Part shown: positions 8,679 through 17,036 of the stretch, in pieces | How the letters are laid out: each line of letters starts with the position of its first letter | Position numbering within the stretch: position 1 is the first letter of the stretch | Origin: Microbispora siamensis | Lineage (GTDB): Bacteria > Actinomycetota > Actinomycetes > Streptosporangiales > Streptosporangiaceae | DNA length: 64,000 nt | Direction of reading: 5' to 3' | NCBI RefSeq assembly: GCF_016863095.1 | Contig: NZ_BOOF01000017.1 | Location: forward strand, 62,001-126,000 | The notes under the pieces: model-generated | Told to the model about the DNA's origin: nothing | Database searches by the model: none | Seen by the model: the letters and a program-made list of their open reading frames with translations, nothing else | Translations under genes and position numbers: made by a program

Positions 8679-9179
8679 CGAGTCCCGGCCGCTGATCGCG
8701 CCGACCGGCAGCGGCCACGGGAGCGCGAGGTCCGGGTCGTCGTACCGTACGGCGAGGTCCTCCGACGGGTCGTGCTCCCGGTCGATGCGGTAGCACACGT
8801 CGGCCTCGGTCAGCGCCTGGTAGCCGTGCAGGAGGCCGGGGGGGACGTACAGATGGGCGAACGTCTCGTCGTCGAGCAGCACCGACAGGTGCCGGCCGAA
8901 GGTCGGCGAGCCGGGCCTGGCGTCCACCAGCATGTCCAGAACCGCGCCGCGGGCGCAGCGGACGAGCTTGCCCTCGCCCCGCCCCGAACGGCCGTGCATG
9001 CCGCGGACGGTGCCCTTGCGGGAACGCGACTGGCTGTCCTGGATGAAGGCGGCGGGGTCGAGCCCGTGCTCGGCGGCGACGGCGGCGTCGAAGGTCCGGG
9101 TGAAAAAACCGCGCTCGTCGTGATGGGGAGTGGGGACGAACAGCAGCACGCCCTCCAGGGCGAGTCGCGTCACTTTCAC
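8634..9179 (-). CDS. dTDP-4-dehydrorhamnose 3,5-epimerase family protein (RmlC-like)
   Basis: 181 aa from GTG 9179 (VKVTRLALEGVLLF); the family epimerises C3 and C5 of dTDP-4-keto-6-deoxyglucose. Seen: DERGFFTRTF, then TVRGMHG holding the catalytic His, YVPPGLLHGYQ, and DDPDLALPWPL near the end. The usual RGLHYQ motif is changed to RGMHGRS, so a related keto-sugar epimerase is possible. The ribosome-binding site is weak; longer in-frame starts read back into the upstream glycosyltransferase. The product would supply a deoxysugar to the polysaccharide. Confidence 0.78.
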   Translation of the reverse strand: MKVTRLALEGVLLFVPTPHHDERGFFTRTFDAAVAAEHGLDPAAFIQDSQSRSRKGTVRGMHGRSGRGEGKLVRCARGAVLDMLVDARPGSPTFGRHLSVLLDDETFAHLYVPPGLLHGYQALTEADVCYRIDREHDPSEDLAVRYDDPDLALPWPLPVGAISGRDSSAGSWAELRGRLTA

Positions 9180-9214
9180 ATGAGAGTAGTCGCGGTGGAC
9201 GGCCCGGCCGTTAC

Positions 9215-9244
9215 GTCGCGCTCTGCTATGTCGCGCTCTGCTGT
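9215..9244. repeat. 15-bp tandem duplication across the glycosyltransferase stop
   Basis: Two adjacent copies of GTCGCGCTCTGCTAT and GTCGCGCTCTGCTGT differ at one base. The stop codon of the minus-strand glycosyltransferase (9226-9228) falls inside the duplicated block. Confidence 0.8.
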
Positions 9245-10161
9245 GGCAGTGCCCGCATGCGCCTGGAGGGCCGCAGCAGCGCCACCAGCGAGGCCCGTGC
9301 CGTACGTCGGCCGGCGAGCGCACGCAGCGCCTCACCGAGGACGACGGCCACGTAGAAGGCGAGGGAGGAGACGGGACCGCGCCGCCGCCTGAACAGCCGC
9401 ACCCGGTTCACCGTGAGCAGCGCGGCCAGGACGGGGTTGACGTTCGCCTCGCCGCCGATGTGCTCGACCACGGACTCCGGCTCGTACCAGAGCGTCCACC
9501 CTCGGTCCGCCGCCCGCAGCGCGAACTCGGTCTCCTCGCTGTACAGCAGGAAGGACTCGTCCCACGGGCCGAGGTCGCGTACGGCCGCCACGGAGACGAG
9601 CAGGGCGGCCCCGGTCGCCCAGGCGGCGGTGCCGGGGACGAGGTAACGGCGGGGATCGGTGATCACCTCGCCGAGGCGTCCGATCCGCCCCGCCAGCCGT
9701 CCGCCGATCAGCGCCTCGGCCAGCGCGCCGCGAACGGTGGGGGCGCGGCGCAGCGAGGGATGCGTGTGGCCGTCCGGGCTGACCAGCCGGGGTACGGCGA
9801 TGCCGCGGCCGGGAACGCGCAGGGCGGCCGCGAGACGGGCGAGCGCCCCTTCGTGGGCGCGGCAGTCGGGATTGAGCACGGCGACCGCGTCGACCCGGTC
9901 GAGGAGCCCCTCGCGGTCGAGGGCGGCGACGCCCGCGTTGATGGCCGCGGCGTAGCCGGCGTTGCGGCCGAGCCGCACCACCGTCGCCCCGGCCCGCTCG
10001 GCCAGCGGCACGGACTCGTCGCATGACGCGTTGTCGGCGACGACCACCTTCACGAGGTCGGCCCCTCGCGCGCCCGCGGGGAGCGATTCCAGGCAGTCTG
10101 CCAGCACGCGCGCGCTGTTGTAGGTCACGACGACGACCGCGATCCGCGGAGTCTCGGACAT
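9226..10161 (-). CDS. Family 2 glycosyltransferase (rhamnosyltransferase-like)
   Basis: 311 aa from ATG 10161 (MSETPRIAVVVVTYNSARVL), with GGAGG upstream on the minus strand. GT-A features in order: VVVTYNS, VVADNASCDES, GRNAGYAAAINAG, AVLNPDC, and WDESFLLYSEETEFALR, which is typical of rhamnosyltransferase-type GT2 enzymes. The RmlC-like epimerase gene lies 46 bp downstream on the same strand, so donor supply and transfer are probably coupled. Membrane association near the C-terminus (FYVAVVLGEALRAL) is possible. Confidence 0.87.
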   Translation of the reverse strand: MSETPRIAVVVVTYNSARVLADCLESLPAGARGADLVKVVVADNASCDESVPLAERAGATVVRLGRNAGYAAAINAGVAALDREGLLDRVDAVAVLNPDCRAHEGALARLAAALRVPGRGIAVPRLVSPDGHTHPSLRRAPTVRGALAEALIGGRLAGRIGRLGEVITDPRRYLVPGTAAWATGAALLVSVAAVRDLGPWDESFLLYSEETEFALRAADRGWTLWYEPESVVEHIGGEANVNPVLAALLTVNRVRLFRRRRGPVSSLAFYVAVVLGEALRALAGRRTARASLVALLRPSRRMRALPQQSAT

Positions 10162-10399
10162 GCGGCCCTCCGGGGGTCGGGAACTGCCCGCCAGGCGCAT
10201 GCTAGAGGCGGCGCCCACGGGAGGCAATCCACCGTCCGGCCTTCGGATGGCGCTGTAACACGGGCCGATTCACCGCACGATAAGCAAGGTGGGGCCTCGC
10301 CGTCCCGAGCCGCCGAAGGAGTGCCCGGCGGCTCGTGCGGGCGAGCGCGGGGGCGAAGGATCGACAGACACCTTTCAGCCGGCGGCGATGGAGAGACCG

Positions 10400-11209
10400 A
10401 TGCAGGAGACCCAGGCGTTCACCTTCCGTCGGGATGAGCTGTTCCCGCTGGCCGACCGCCGGCGCCAGGACTTCCTCGGCGCCTCGCCCTTCCGGCACGT
10501 GGTGATCGACGACTTCCTGCCGCCCGGCGCGCTGGAGCCGATCCTGGAGGAGTTCCCCGAGCCGCGGGACGCGAGCTGGCAGCAGTTCGACAGCGCCCGT
10601 GAGGTCAAGCTCGCGCTGTCGAACACCGAGCGGATGGGGCCCGCCACCCGCCACCTGCTCGCGGAGTTCAACGGTCAGGTCTTCCTCGAGTTCCTCGAAC
10701 GGCTGACGGGGATCACGCAGCTCGTCTCCGATCCCTACTTCGAGGGCGGCGGCCTGCACCAGATCAAGTCCGGCGGGTTCCTCAAGGTGCACGCGGACTT
10801 CAACCGGCACCGCAGGATCAACCTCGACCGCCGGCTCAACGGTCTGCTCTACCTGAACAAGGACTGGAAAGAGGACTACGGCGGTCACCTGCAGCTCTGG
10901 GACAAGGACATGACCCGGTGCGAGCACAAGATCCTGCCGGTCTTCAACCGCTTCGTCGTCTTCGCCACGACCGATGACGCGAACCACGGCCACCCCGATC
11001 CGCTGACGTGCCCGGACGACCGTGCCCGCCGTTCGATGGCGCTGTATTACTACACGAACGGCCGGCCGGAGGAGGAGGCGGGCGCGGACCACACGACCCT
11101 CTTCAAGCAGCGGCCCGGTGAGGAGTGGAAGAGCAGTTTCCGCCAGACGGTGAAGCGGTGGACGCCGCCGGCGCTGGTGGACCTGCTCAGCCGGGGCGGC
11201 AAGGCGTAG
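10400..11209 (+). CDS. Fe(II)/2-oxoglutarate-dependent oxygenase
   Basis: 269 aa from ATG 10400 (MQETQAFTFRRDE), with GGAGAG 6 bases upstream; ATG 10388 is the alternative. The double-stranded beta-helix iron site is visible: H131 and D133 in KVHADFN, with the distal His at 196 or 198 in NHGHPD. An Arg in RARRSMALYYY could bind 2-oxoglutarate. Other family marks are GGGLHQIKSGGFL and LNGLLYLNKDW. It probably hydroxylates a sugar, lipid carrier or protein in this locus; the substrate is unknown. Confidence 0.83.
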   Translation: MQETQAFTFRRDELFPLADRRRQDFLGASPFRHVVIDDFLPPGALEPILEEFPEPRDASWQQFDSAREVKLALSNTERMGPATRHLLAEFNGQVFLEFLERLTGITQLVSDPYFEGGGLHQIKSGGFLKVHADFNRHRRINLDRRLNGLLYLNKDWKEDYGGHLQLWDKDMTRCEHKILPVFNRFVVFATTDDANHGHPDPLTCPDDRARRSMALYYYTNGRPEEEAGADHTTLFKQRPGEEWKSSFRQTVKRWTPPALVDLLSRGGKA

Positions 11210-11412
11210 CAGGACGCGTCACCGCCGGTTTTCCCGGCGCGGTACGAGGCCGCCCGCTACGGTGATGACGGCCGGAGATCCGCACGGACGACGGCGCTGA
11301 CATGCCCGCACGAGGGGCACAGGGGGGAGAGCGCGGTGGGTCGGTTCGCGATGGGCGTCTCCGCGGTCACATCACATCACGGCGTCCGCTTCGCCCGCGG
11401 GTTCGGTGCGGC

Positions 11413-12345
11413 ATGCGCCGGCCGCTGACGAGGCGTACGGCGGTCCTGCTCGCGGGAGCCGTACTGGTGACCTCGCAGACCGCGTGCCAGGCGACGACGG
11501 GGGACGGCCCGGCACGTCCCACGCCCTCGGTGACGTCGGCGGGGGCCACGCCGAGCCCCGCGACGTCACCGTCGCGGACGGCGGCGTGGCCCGGCCCGGA
11601 CAACACCGGGGTGCCGAAGGGGATGCGGTTGCGCCCGTCCGGGTCGATCACGGTGACCAAGGACGGCACCGTCATCGACGGCCTGGAGGTGCACGGCTGG
11701 ATCACGGTCGAGGCCGACGACGTCACCATTCGCAACACCCGGGTGCGCGGTAACACCGACTGGTGGGGGATCCTCCAGCGGCAGGGGCACAGCGGGCTGA
11801 CGGTCGAGGACGTGGAGATCTTCGGCAACGGCAGGGTGCGCACGCAGTTCGGCGTTCTCAACCAGGGTGGCATGATCACCGTGCGGCGTGCCGATATCCA
11901 CACGATTTCCAATGGCATCAGCACGGAGCAGGGCCTGATCGAGGACAACTACGTCCATGATCCCAAGCTCTACAAAGGCGATCACGTGGATATGATCATT
12001 TCCTCCGGGCCGCCCGCCCCGGGAACTCAATTGATCATTCGGCACAATACGGCGATCAATACGCTCGACCAGACCGGTGCCATCGCGTTGTTCCAGGATT
12101 TCGGCGTCGTCCACGACGTGACGGTGGAGGGCAACCTGCTGGCGGGCGGCGGCTGGACGTTGTACGCGGGGGCGGGTGTCAAGGGCACCTCGTCGAATAT
12201 CAAGGTCATCGGCAACGTCTTCAGCCGGAAGGTGTGGCCCAAGGGGGGATTCGCCGGTCCGGTGGCGTACTGGGACGCCCATGGCCGGGGGAACGTATGG
12301 CGGGACAACGTCTGGGAGGGCGGCGGGAAGGTAACGCCCGAATAA
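11413..12345 (+). CDS. Right-handed beta-helix lipoprotein, copy 1
   Basis: 310 aa from ATG 11413. The signal peptide MRRPLTRRTAVLLAGAVLV ends in TSQTAC, a plausible lipobox. A short Ser/Thr/Pro linker (about residues 25-60) leads to a parallel beta-helix domain built of short turns such as GTVIDGLEVHG, ITVEADDVTIRNTRVRG and DVTVEGNLLAGGGW, as in pectate-lyase-like proteins. It probably sits outside the membrane and binds or cleaves a polysaccharide. The next gene is a paralogue nearly identical over ~235 residues. The stretch from about 11880 to 12075 uses far more A/T-ending codons than the matching part of copy 2. Confidence 0.8.
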   Translation: MRRPLTRRTAVLLAGAVLVTSQTACQATTGDGPARPTPSVTSAGATPSPATSPSRTAAWPGPDNTGVPKGMRLRPSGSITVTKDGTVIDGLEVHGWITVEADDVTIRNTRVRGNTDWWGILQRQGHSGLTVEDVEIFGNGRVRTQFGVLNQGGMITVRRADIHTISNGISTEQGLIEDNYVHDPKLYKGDHVDMIISSGPPAPGTQLIIRHNTAINTLDQTGAIALFQDFGVVHDVTVEGNLLAGGGWTLYAGAGVKGTSSNIKVIGNVFSRKVWPKGGFAGPVAYWDAHGRGNVWRDNVWEGGGKVTPE

Positions 12346-12468
12346 CACCCTTTGTCACCGCAATGCGATTAATACGCGGATTGGGACTCATGTAGATTGA
12401 GCTAAAAATGAGCTCTTTTGCGAAAACGGTCCACATCCTGTGTCCGGTGTGGCTACCCTCCCGAAGGA

Positions 12469-12486
12469 GCCTCCCCTAATAGAGGC
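12469..12486 (+). other. Small inverted repeat upstream of the second beta-helix gene
   Basis: GCCTC and GAGGC flank an 8-base loop about 40 bases upstream of the GTG start. It sits at the end of an unusually A/T-rich 150-bp intergenic stretch. It could be part of a 5' leader hairpin; no function is established. Confidence 0.35.
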
Positions 12487-12524
12487 GGACAGTCGGCATA
12501 ACCGTGCACCGGAAGGAGTCGACT

Positions 12525-14045
12525 GTGCGGACACGTAAGGAGACCCGGAAAAGCGGGCTGCTGGTCGTGGTGGGTCTGTCCACCTTCGCCATACTCGTCG
12601 GCGGCGGATGCGGCATAGTCGGCCAGGACGCGTCCGACGGGACGGTCACGCTGACGGGCGCCGGTACCCGAGGCGGAGACCGGGACGCTCACAGGAACCC
12701 GCGGGCGGCCGGCGCCGAGGCGGTCCGGGCGTCGCCCTCCTCATCCCGCGCCCGCAGGGGCGCCACGCCGGCTCCCACCGGCCGGCGGACCCGGCGTCCG
12801 CGTCCGGAGCCCACCTGGTGGACCTCGTTGCCCCCGCAGAGGGGCCACCGGCACACCGTGCGGCCCACACCGAGGGCGTCCTGGACGCCGAAACCGCCGG
12901 TGTCCCCGTGGCCGGGCACCTCTGCCGGTCCCAGGCCGGGCGCGTCGCCGACCCTCCGCCCGACGCATCACTCCACCTTCCGCCCGACCTTCCATCCGAC
13001 GCTGCGGCCGACGCCGAGCCCGTCACGGAGCGTCGTCCCCTCTCCAAGCGCCATCCCGTCCCGCAGCGCGATTCCGTCTCACAGTGCGGTCCCGTCTCGC
13101 AGCGCCGTCCCTTCACCTGAGACGACGCCCTCACAGCGGCCGTCGCCCTCGCACGGTCCGACAGCCGGCGCGACGCCGTCGCGCACCCCCAGCCCGGACC
13201 GGCCCTCCCCGACGCCGTCGAAGTCCGCGTCCGCACGTCCCTCGCCGACGACCCCGGACGAGCCGGCGCCGCCGCGTACGGGTGACTGGCCGGGCCCGGG
13301 CGACACGGGTGTCCCGGAGGGCGTCACGCTCAAGAGGTCCGACTCGCTCGTCATCACGAAGGACGGCACGGTCGTCGACGGACTGGACGTCTACGGCGAC
13401 ATCACGGTGGAAGCGGACAACGTGACCATCCGCAACACCAGGGTCCGCGGGCAGAAGGACTACTGGGGAATCCTCCAGCGCGAGGGCCACTCGGGCCTGA
13501 CGGTCGAGGACGTCGAGGTCTTCGGCAACGGCAAGGTGCGCACCCAGTTCGGGATCCTCAACCAGGGCAAGATGATCACTATTCGGCGGGTGGACATCCA
13601 CACGATCTCGAACGGCATCTGCACCGAGCAGGGCCTGGTGGAGGACTCCTATCTCCACGACCCCAAGTACTACCCCACCGACCACACGGACATGATCATG
13701 AGCACCAGCACGCCGGCCAAGGGCACGCAACTGATCATCCGGCACAACACGGTCGTCAACACGCTCGACCAGACCGGCGCCATCGCGCTGTTCCAGGACT
13801 TCGGGGTGATCCGCGACGTGACGGTGGAGGGCAACCTGCTGGCGGGCGGCGGCTGGTCGCTGTACGCCGGCGCGGGCGTCAAGGGCACCTCGTCGAACGT
13901 CAAGGTCATCGGCAACGTGTTCAGCCGCAAGGTGTGGCCCAAGGGCGGGCACGCCGGTCCGGTGGCCTACTGGGACGACGAGGGTCCCGGCAACGTCTGG
14001 CGGGGCAACACCTGGGAGGACGGCGGCGCCGTCAACCCCGACTAG
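12525..14045 (+). CDS. Right-handed beta-helix lipoprotein with long Ser/Pro linker, copy 2
   Basis: 506 aa from GTG 12525, preceded by GGAAGGAG; GTG 12504 is a poorer choice. The signal peptide includes GLLVVVGLSTFAILVGGGC, with Cys as the probable lipidation site. Residues about 40-255 are low-complexity Arg/Ser/Pro/Thr, containing a 6-residue repeat of the form SA(I/V)PS(R/H). The C-terminal ~235 residues repeat the beta-helix of copy 1, including the identical NLLAGGGW and FSRKVWPKGG segments. The linker is long enough to span the cell wall, so this copy could display the domain further out. Enzymatic activity is not evident. Confidence 0.8.
   Translation: MRTRKETRKSGLLVVVGLSTFAILVGGGCGIVGQDASDGTVTLTGAGTRGGDRDAHRNPRAAGAEAVRASPSSSRARRGATPAPTGRRTRRPRPEPTWWTSLPPQRGHRHTVRPTPRASWTPKPPVSPWPGTSAGPRPGASPTLRPTHHSTFRPTFHPTLRPTPSPSRSVVPSPSAIPSRSAIPSHSAVPSRSAVPSPETTPSQRPSPSHGPTAGATPSRTPSPDRPSPTPSKSASARPSPTTPDEPAPPRTGDWPGPGDTGVPEGVTLKRSDSLVITKDGTVVDGLDVYGDITVEADNVTIRNTRVRGQKDYWGILQREGHSGLTVEDVEVFGNGKVRTQFGILNQGKMITIRRVDIHTISNGICTEQGLVEDSYLHDPKYYPTDHTDMIMSTSTPAKGTQLIIRHNTVVNTLDQTGAIALFQDFGVIRDVTVEGNLLAGGGWSLYAGAGVKGTSSNVKVIGNVFSRKVWPKGGHAGPVAYWDDEGPGNVWRGNTWEDGGAVNPD
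13028..13118 (+). repeat. 18-bp-period repeat coding for SA(I/V)PS(R/H) units
   Basis: About four to five imperfect units of roughly 18 bp, the best reading AGCGCGATTCCGTCTCAC-like, encode a 6-residue Ser/Pro repeat in the linker of the second beta-helix lipoprotein. Confidence 0.7.
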
Positions 14046-14132
14046 ACGGTGACTCCGGCTAGACGGTGACCGCGACAGGCCGTGACGTCGACGAGCGGCC
14101 GGGCCCCGGTGGACCCGGCCGCTCGTCCGGCG

Positions 14133-14792
14133 TCACGCGCGCTTGTAGGCGATCACCGACTTCACCAGGCCGGCCAGCCGCTCGAATCGGATCCGCGAGC
14201 CGGGGAAGTAGTGCCGCATCTCCGTCACGCTGAGCAGTTCGACGTCCATCACGATGCGCCGCGCCGCCTCCCGGTCGGAGGTCGGCGTGTGGATGAGCGG
14301 CCAGCGGCGGAGGATCTCCGTACGGGCCGTCAGCGGGAGGAACTGGAAGCCCGGGAACAGGAAATGCGGCTCGACCGGGAAGTAGCGGTAGGGCGTCTGC
14401 ACCCAGTGCCGGTCGGCCAGGGCGTGCACGGTGTCGGCGAAAATCTGCCGGCGCTGGTGACCGCCCACGTGCTCGATCACGGCGTTGGAGAAGACCAGGT
14501 CGTACGTGCCGTTCCGGATCGCGGCCGGCAGGTCGCAGGCGTCCGCGACGTCGGCGCGCAGCCAGGACGGCAGGTCCGGCGGCGGCTGCTCCAGGTTGAC
14601 GATGTGGACGTGGGCCGGTCTGACCGGGGCGCGCAGCCAGGCCCCGGCCGTCCCCCCGAGGTCGATCACGTTCATCCGGCCGAGGTCGGGGAAGCACTCG
14701 GCGAACCAGCTCCACCGCCGCGCCCGGGCCTTCGCGCCCAGGGAGTCGGGAGCGTCGACGAAGCGGTTGCGCAGGGCGTTCAGACGGCTCAT
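14133..14792 (-). CDS. SAM-dependent methyltransferase
   Basis: 219 aa from ATG 14792. Class I methyltransferase: motif I is NVIDLGGTAGAWLR (about residue 41 on), an acidic residue follows in HIVNLEQP, and DLVFSNAVIEHVGGH is the post-I/IV region with the usual Asn-Ala-x-x-Glu-His signature. The C-terminal half contains RYFPVEPHFLFPG, common in methyltransferases of glycan clusters. It probably methylates a sugar of the polysaccharide. A ~210-bp non-coding gap separates it from the upstream oxygenase gene, so it may have its own promoter. Confidence 0.82.
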   Translation of the reverse strand: MSRLNALRNRFVDAPDSLGAKARARRWSWFAECFPDLGRMNVIDLGGTAGAWLRAPVRPAHVHIVNLEQPPPDLPSWLRADVADACDLPAAIRNGTYDLVFSNAVIEHVGGHQRRQIFADTVHALADRHWVQTPYRYFPVEPHFLFPGFQFLPLTARTEILRRWPLIHTPTSDREAARRIVMDVELLSVTEMRHYFPGSRIRFERLAGLVKSVIAYKRA

Positions 14793-15005
14793 GGACGGGG
14801 CTCCTCTGATACGGGGCTCCTCGGGGTGCGGAGGCTCCTCGATGCCGGAACGATCAGTGCAACGATCGCAAACTTCCGCCGTCGCCGCTGACGTTCCCGG
14901 CCTTCGTGACGTCCTCGCGACCGCTCGGGCATCGGGCGGCCGATCACCGCGCAGCCGTCTCCGGCCTCTCCAGCGGGGCCCTGACGCTCCGGGCGGCCGG
15001 GGTCA

Positions 15006-15887
15006 TCAGCCCTTGCCCTCGTAGGCGAGCGCGACATCCTCCGGCATGCGCTCCAGATCGGAGACGCGCAGGAAGTCGCGAAGCGTGGTGCCGGTGCACG
15101 CGCAGTCGACGTTGGGCGCCTCACGTCGCGCGATGACGTCGTCCAGATCGACCGTACGGAAGTCGATGCTGAAGCGGGTCTTGCCGGACGTGTTCGGCAC
15201 CGACGAGTGGAGCTGGTTGCCGGAGAAGATCAGCACGCCTCCCGGCTCCGGCACAACCGTCACGCGGGGCTCCAGCTCGATCGGCTCCTCCGGCCGGGGC
15301 TGCTCCCGGGTGTCGGTGCCGATGTGCTGCGCCGCGGTGAACCGGCTGGTCCGGTTCCACTCGTCATAGTCGTAGCGGGCGGAGCCGTTCTTGACGGGAG
15401 CGCTCCAATAACGCGGATGGAACGTCATCACGTTCTCGGGTACGACCTCGTAGATCGGGATCCACCAGTTGACCTGGCTCAGAGGCGCCGAATACCAGGT
15501 GTCCCGATGGGGGTGGAACGCGTAGGCGATTCCCGTGGTGAGGTAGTCGTCGGATGTCGACGACCGCATCCTCGGCACGTCGAAATACGTCCGGTCGGCA
15601 TCGCAGCCGAAGGAGAGCAGCAGCGCCCGCAGCAGTTCCTTCGAACGCGGGTGATGAATGAATTTCGGCTTGAGCTCGGAAAGGATCGCGGCGAACTTGT
15701 CCACGGGCAGTTCGTGCTGCGCAGTTTCGGGGTCCAGACCGCGAAACGCATCACCGATCAGCTCCCGCGCGAACTCGATCAGTGCCAGAGATTCGGGACG
15801 GGCCGGATACAGGAAGACCTGCCCGTCGTAAAGGCGTGTGCGGCGCTCTTCGTCCGCCAGAAGGGGGCCTGAGAAGATAACGGTCAC
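15006..15887 (-). CDS. Phytanoyl-CoA dioxygenase-like Fe(II)/2OG oxygenase
   Basis: 293 aa. The metal triad can be placed as HRD in FHPHRDTWYS (about residues 126-128) and a distal His in NQLHSSVPNTSG. Arg in GKTRFSIDFR, about 10-12 residues later, would bind 2-oxoglutarate. WWIPIYEV is typical of the PhyH group. It differs clearly from the oxygenase at 10.4 kb, so it is not a recent copy. The epimerase gene ends 31 bp away from its start on the same strand; a shared transcript is likely. Substrate unknown, perhaps a sugar intermediate. Confidence 0.8.
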   Translation of the reverse strand: MTVIFSGPLLADEERRTRLYDGQVFLYPARPESLALIEFARELIGDAFRGLDPETAQHELPVDKFAAILSELKPKFIHHPRSKELLRALLLSFGCDADRTYFDVPRMRSSTSDDYLTTGIAYAFHPHRDTWYSAPLSQVNWWIPIYEVVPENVMTFHPRYWSAPVKNGSARYDYDEWNRTSRFTAAQHIGTDTREQPRPEEPIELEPRVTVVPEPGGVLIFSGNQLHSSVPNTSGKTRFSIDFRTVDLDDVIARREAPNVDCACTGTTLRDFLRVSDLERMPEDVALAYEGKG

Positions 15888-15918
15888 GGTACGGCTATCG
15901 CCTTCCCGGAGTCATCTG

Positions 15919-16887
15919 TTACCTGTGCTCGCCATACCAGGCCAGCGTCCGCCGCAGTCCTTCTTCCAGGCCGACGGACGCCTGCCAGCCCAGGACGTCG
16001 GCGGCCGGCCCGACGTCGGCGGCCTGGGCCACGTCCAGGGGGCGGTCGGCGATCACGCCGAATCGCGGCCGGAGCGAGGTGCCGGAGATGCGGAAGAGCA
16101 ACTCCACGGTCTCCCTGACGGAGGTGAGAATCCCCGTGCCGACGTCCAGCACCTGGCCGGTGGCCTTCTCGCTCTGACCGGCCAGGACGAACGCGTCGAC
16201 CACGTCGTCCACGTACACCCAGTCGGCCGGCTTGCTCCCGCTGCTCAGCCGCGGCTCCTCGCCGCGCAGGAGACAGAGCGCGAGGTACGGCACCAGCTTC
16301 CGGGTGTCCCGCTGGCCGGGACCGTAGACCATGGTCGGCCGCAGCACGGTGACCGGGACGTCCCACAACCGGTGGAAGAGCTGTGCGTAGCCGGTGGCCG
16401 CCCACTTGGCCATCGCGTACGGCGAGGGGGGCGGGGACTGCTCGTTCGAGGGCCGAGGTTCCTCGCTGGAGCCGCAGAGGATCACCCGGGCTCCGGGGAG
16501 GGCCGCGGCGTGAGTCAGCAGGTTCACCGTGCCCAGGAGGTTGCTCTCCAGGGTGGGCAGCACCAGTCCGCCCTCCCTGGCCCCGTTCACTTCGCCGGCC
16601 AGGTGGAACACCACGTCGGGACGTACGGCGCCGAGGAGTTCGCCGGTCGCGGCGGGGGCGCGGAGGTCGGCCCGGTGCCAGACCTCCCCGGCGGACGCCA
16701 CCGCGGGCGGCCTGCGGCTGACGGCGTGGACCTCGGCGCCGAGTGCGCGCAGCCGGCGGACCAGGCGGGAACCGATGAAGCCCGCCGCGCCCGTCACCAG
16801 AGCACGCGTTCCGGCATAGGTCGAGCCCTCCCCTTGGACGGAGGACTGTGACGACGGCCGGGGATCGATCGCACGGGGCGGGGGCAT
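15919..16887 (-). CDS. NAD-dependent epimerase/dehydratase (extended SDR)
   Basis: 322 aa from ATG 16887 (MPPPRAID), which has GAGGAGAG upstream; ATG 16914 is the alternative. Rossmann motif VTGAAGFIGSRLVRRL lies near residue 30. The catalytic pair is in SPYAMAKWAATGY (Tyr and Lys), and DWVYVDDVVDAF is typical of sugar-nucleotide epimerases. The expected reaction is epimerisation, dehydration or reduction of an NDP-sugar. It is the first gene of a minus-strand group with the PhyH-like oxygenase. Confidence 0.87.
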   Translation of the reverse strand: MPPPRAIDPRPSSQSSVQGEGSTYAGTRALVTGAAGFIGSRLVRRLRALGAEVHAVSRRPPAVASAGEVWHRADLRAPAATGELLGAVRPDVVFHLAGEVNGAREGGLVLPTLESNLLGTVNLLTHAAALPGARVILCGSSEEPRPSNEQSPPPSPYAMAKWAATGYAQLFHRLWDVPVTVLRPTMVYGPGQRDTRKLVPYLALCLLRGEEPRLSSGSKPADWVYVDDVVDAFVLAGQSEKATGQVLDVGTGILTSVRETVELLFRISGTSLRPRFGVIADRPLDVAQAADVGPAADVLGWQASVGLEEGLRRTLAWYGEHR

Positions 16888-16993
16888 GGGCTCTCTCCTC
16901 GTATGCTCGATCATGGTGCGTCTCGGCAGGGGGGACGGCCGGGTCGTGACCGGGGTCGACGAGGCTGAACTTGTTCAGGCCCGGTTATGCGGA

Positions 16994-17021
16994 AAGGGAC
17001 CCGTCCGAAGACCGGTCCCTT
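16994..17021 (-). terminator. Hairpin terminator after korB
   Basis: AAGGGACC and GGTCCCTT form an 8-bp perfect stem around a 12-base loop, 16 bases beyond the korB stop in the direction of transcription. A short T run follows the second arm on the minus strand. Confidence 0.65.
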
Positions 17022-17036
17022 CCACGATGGTCATGC

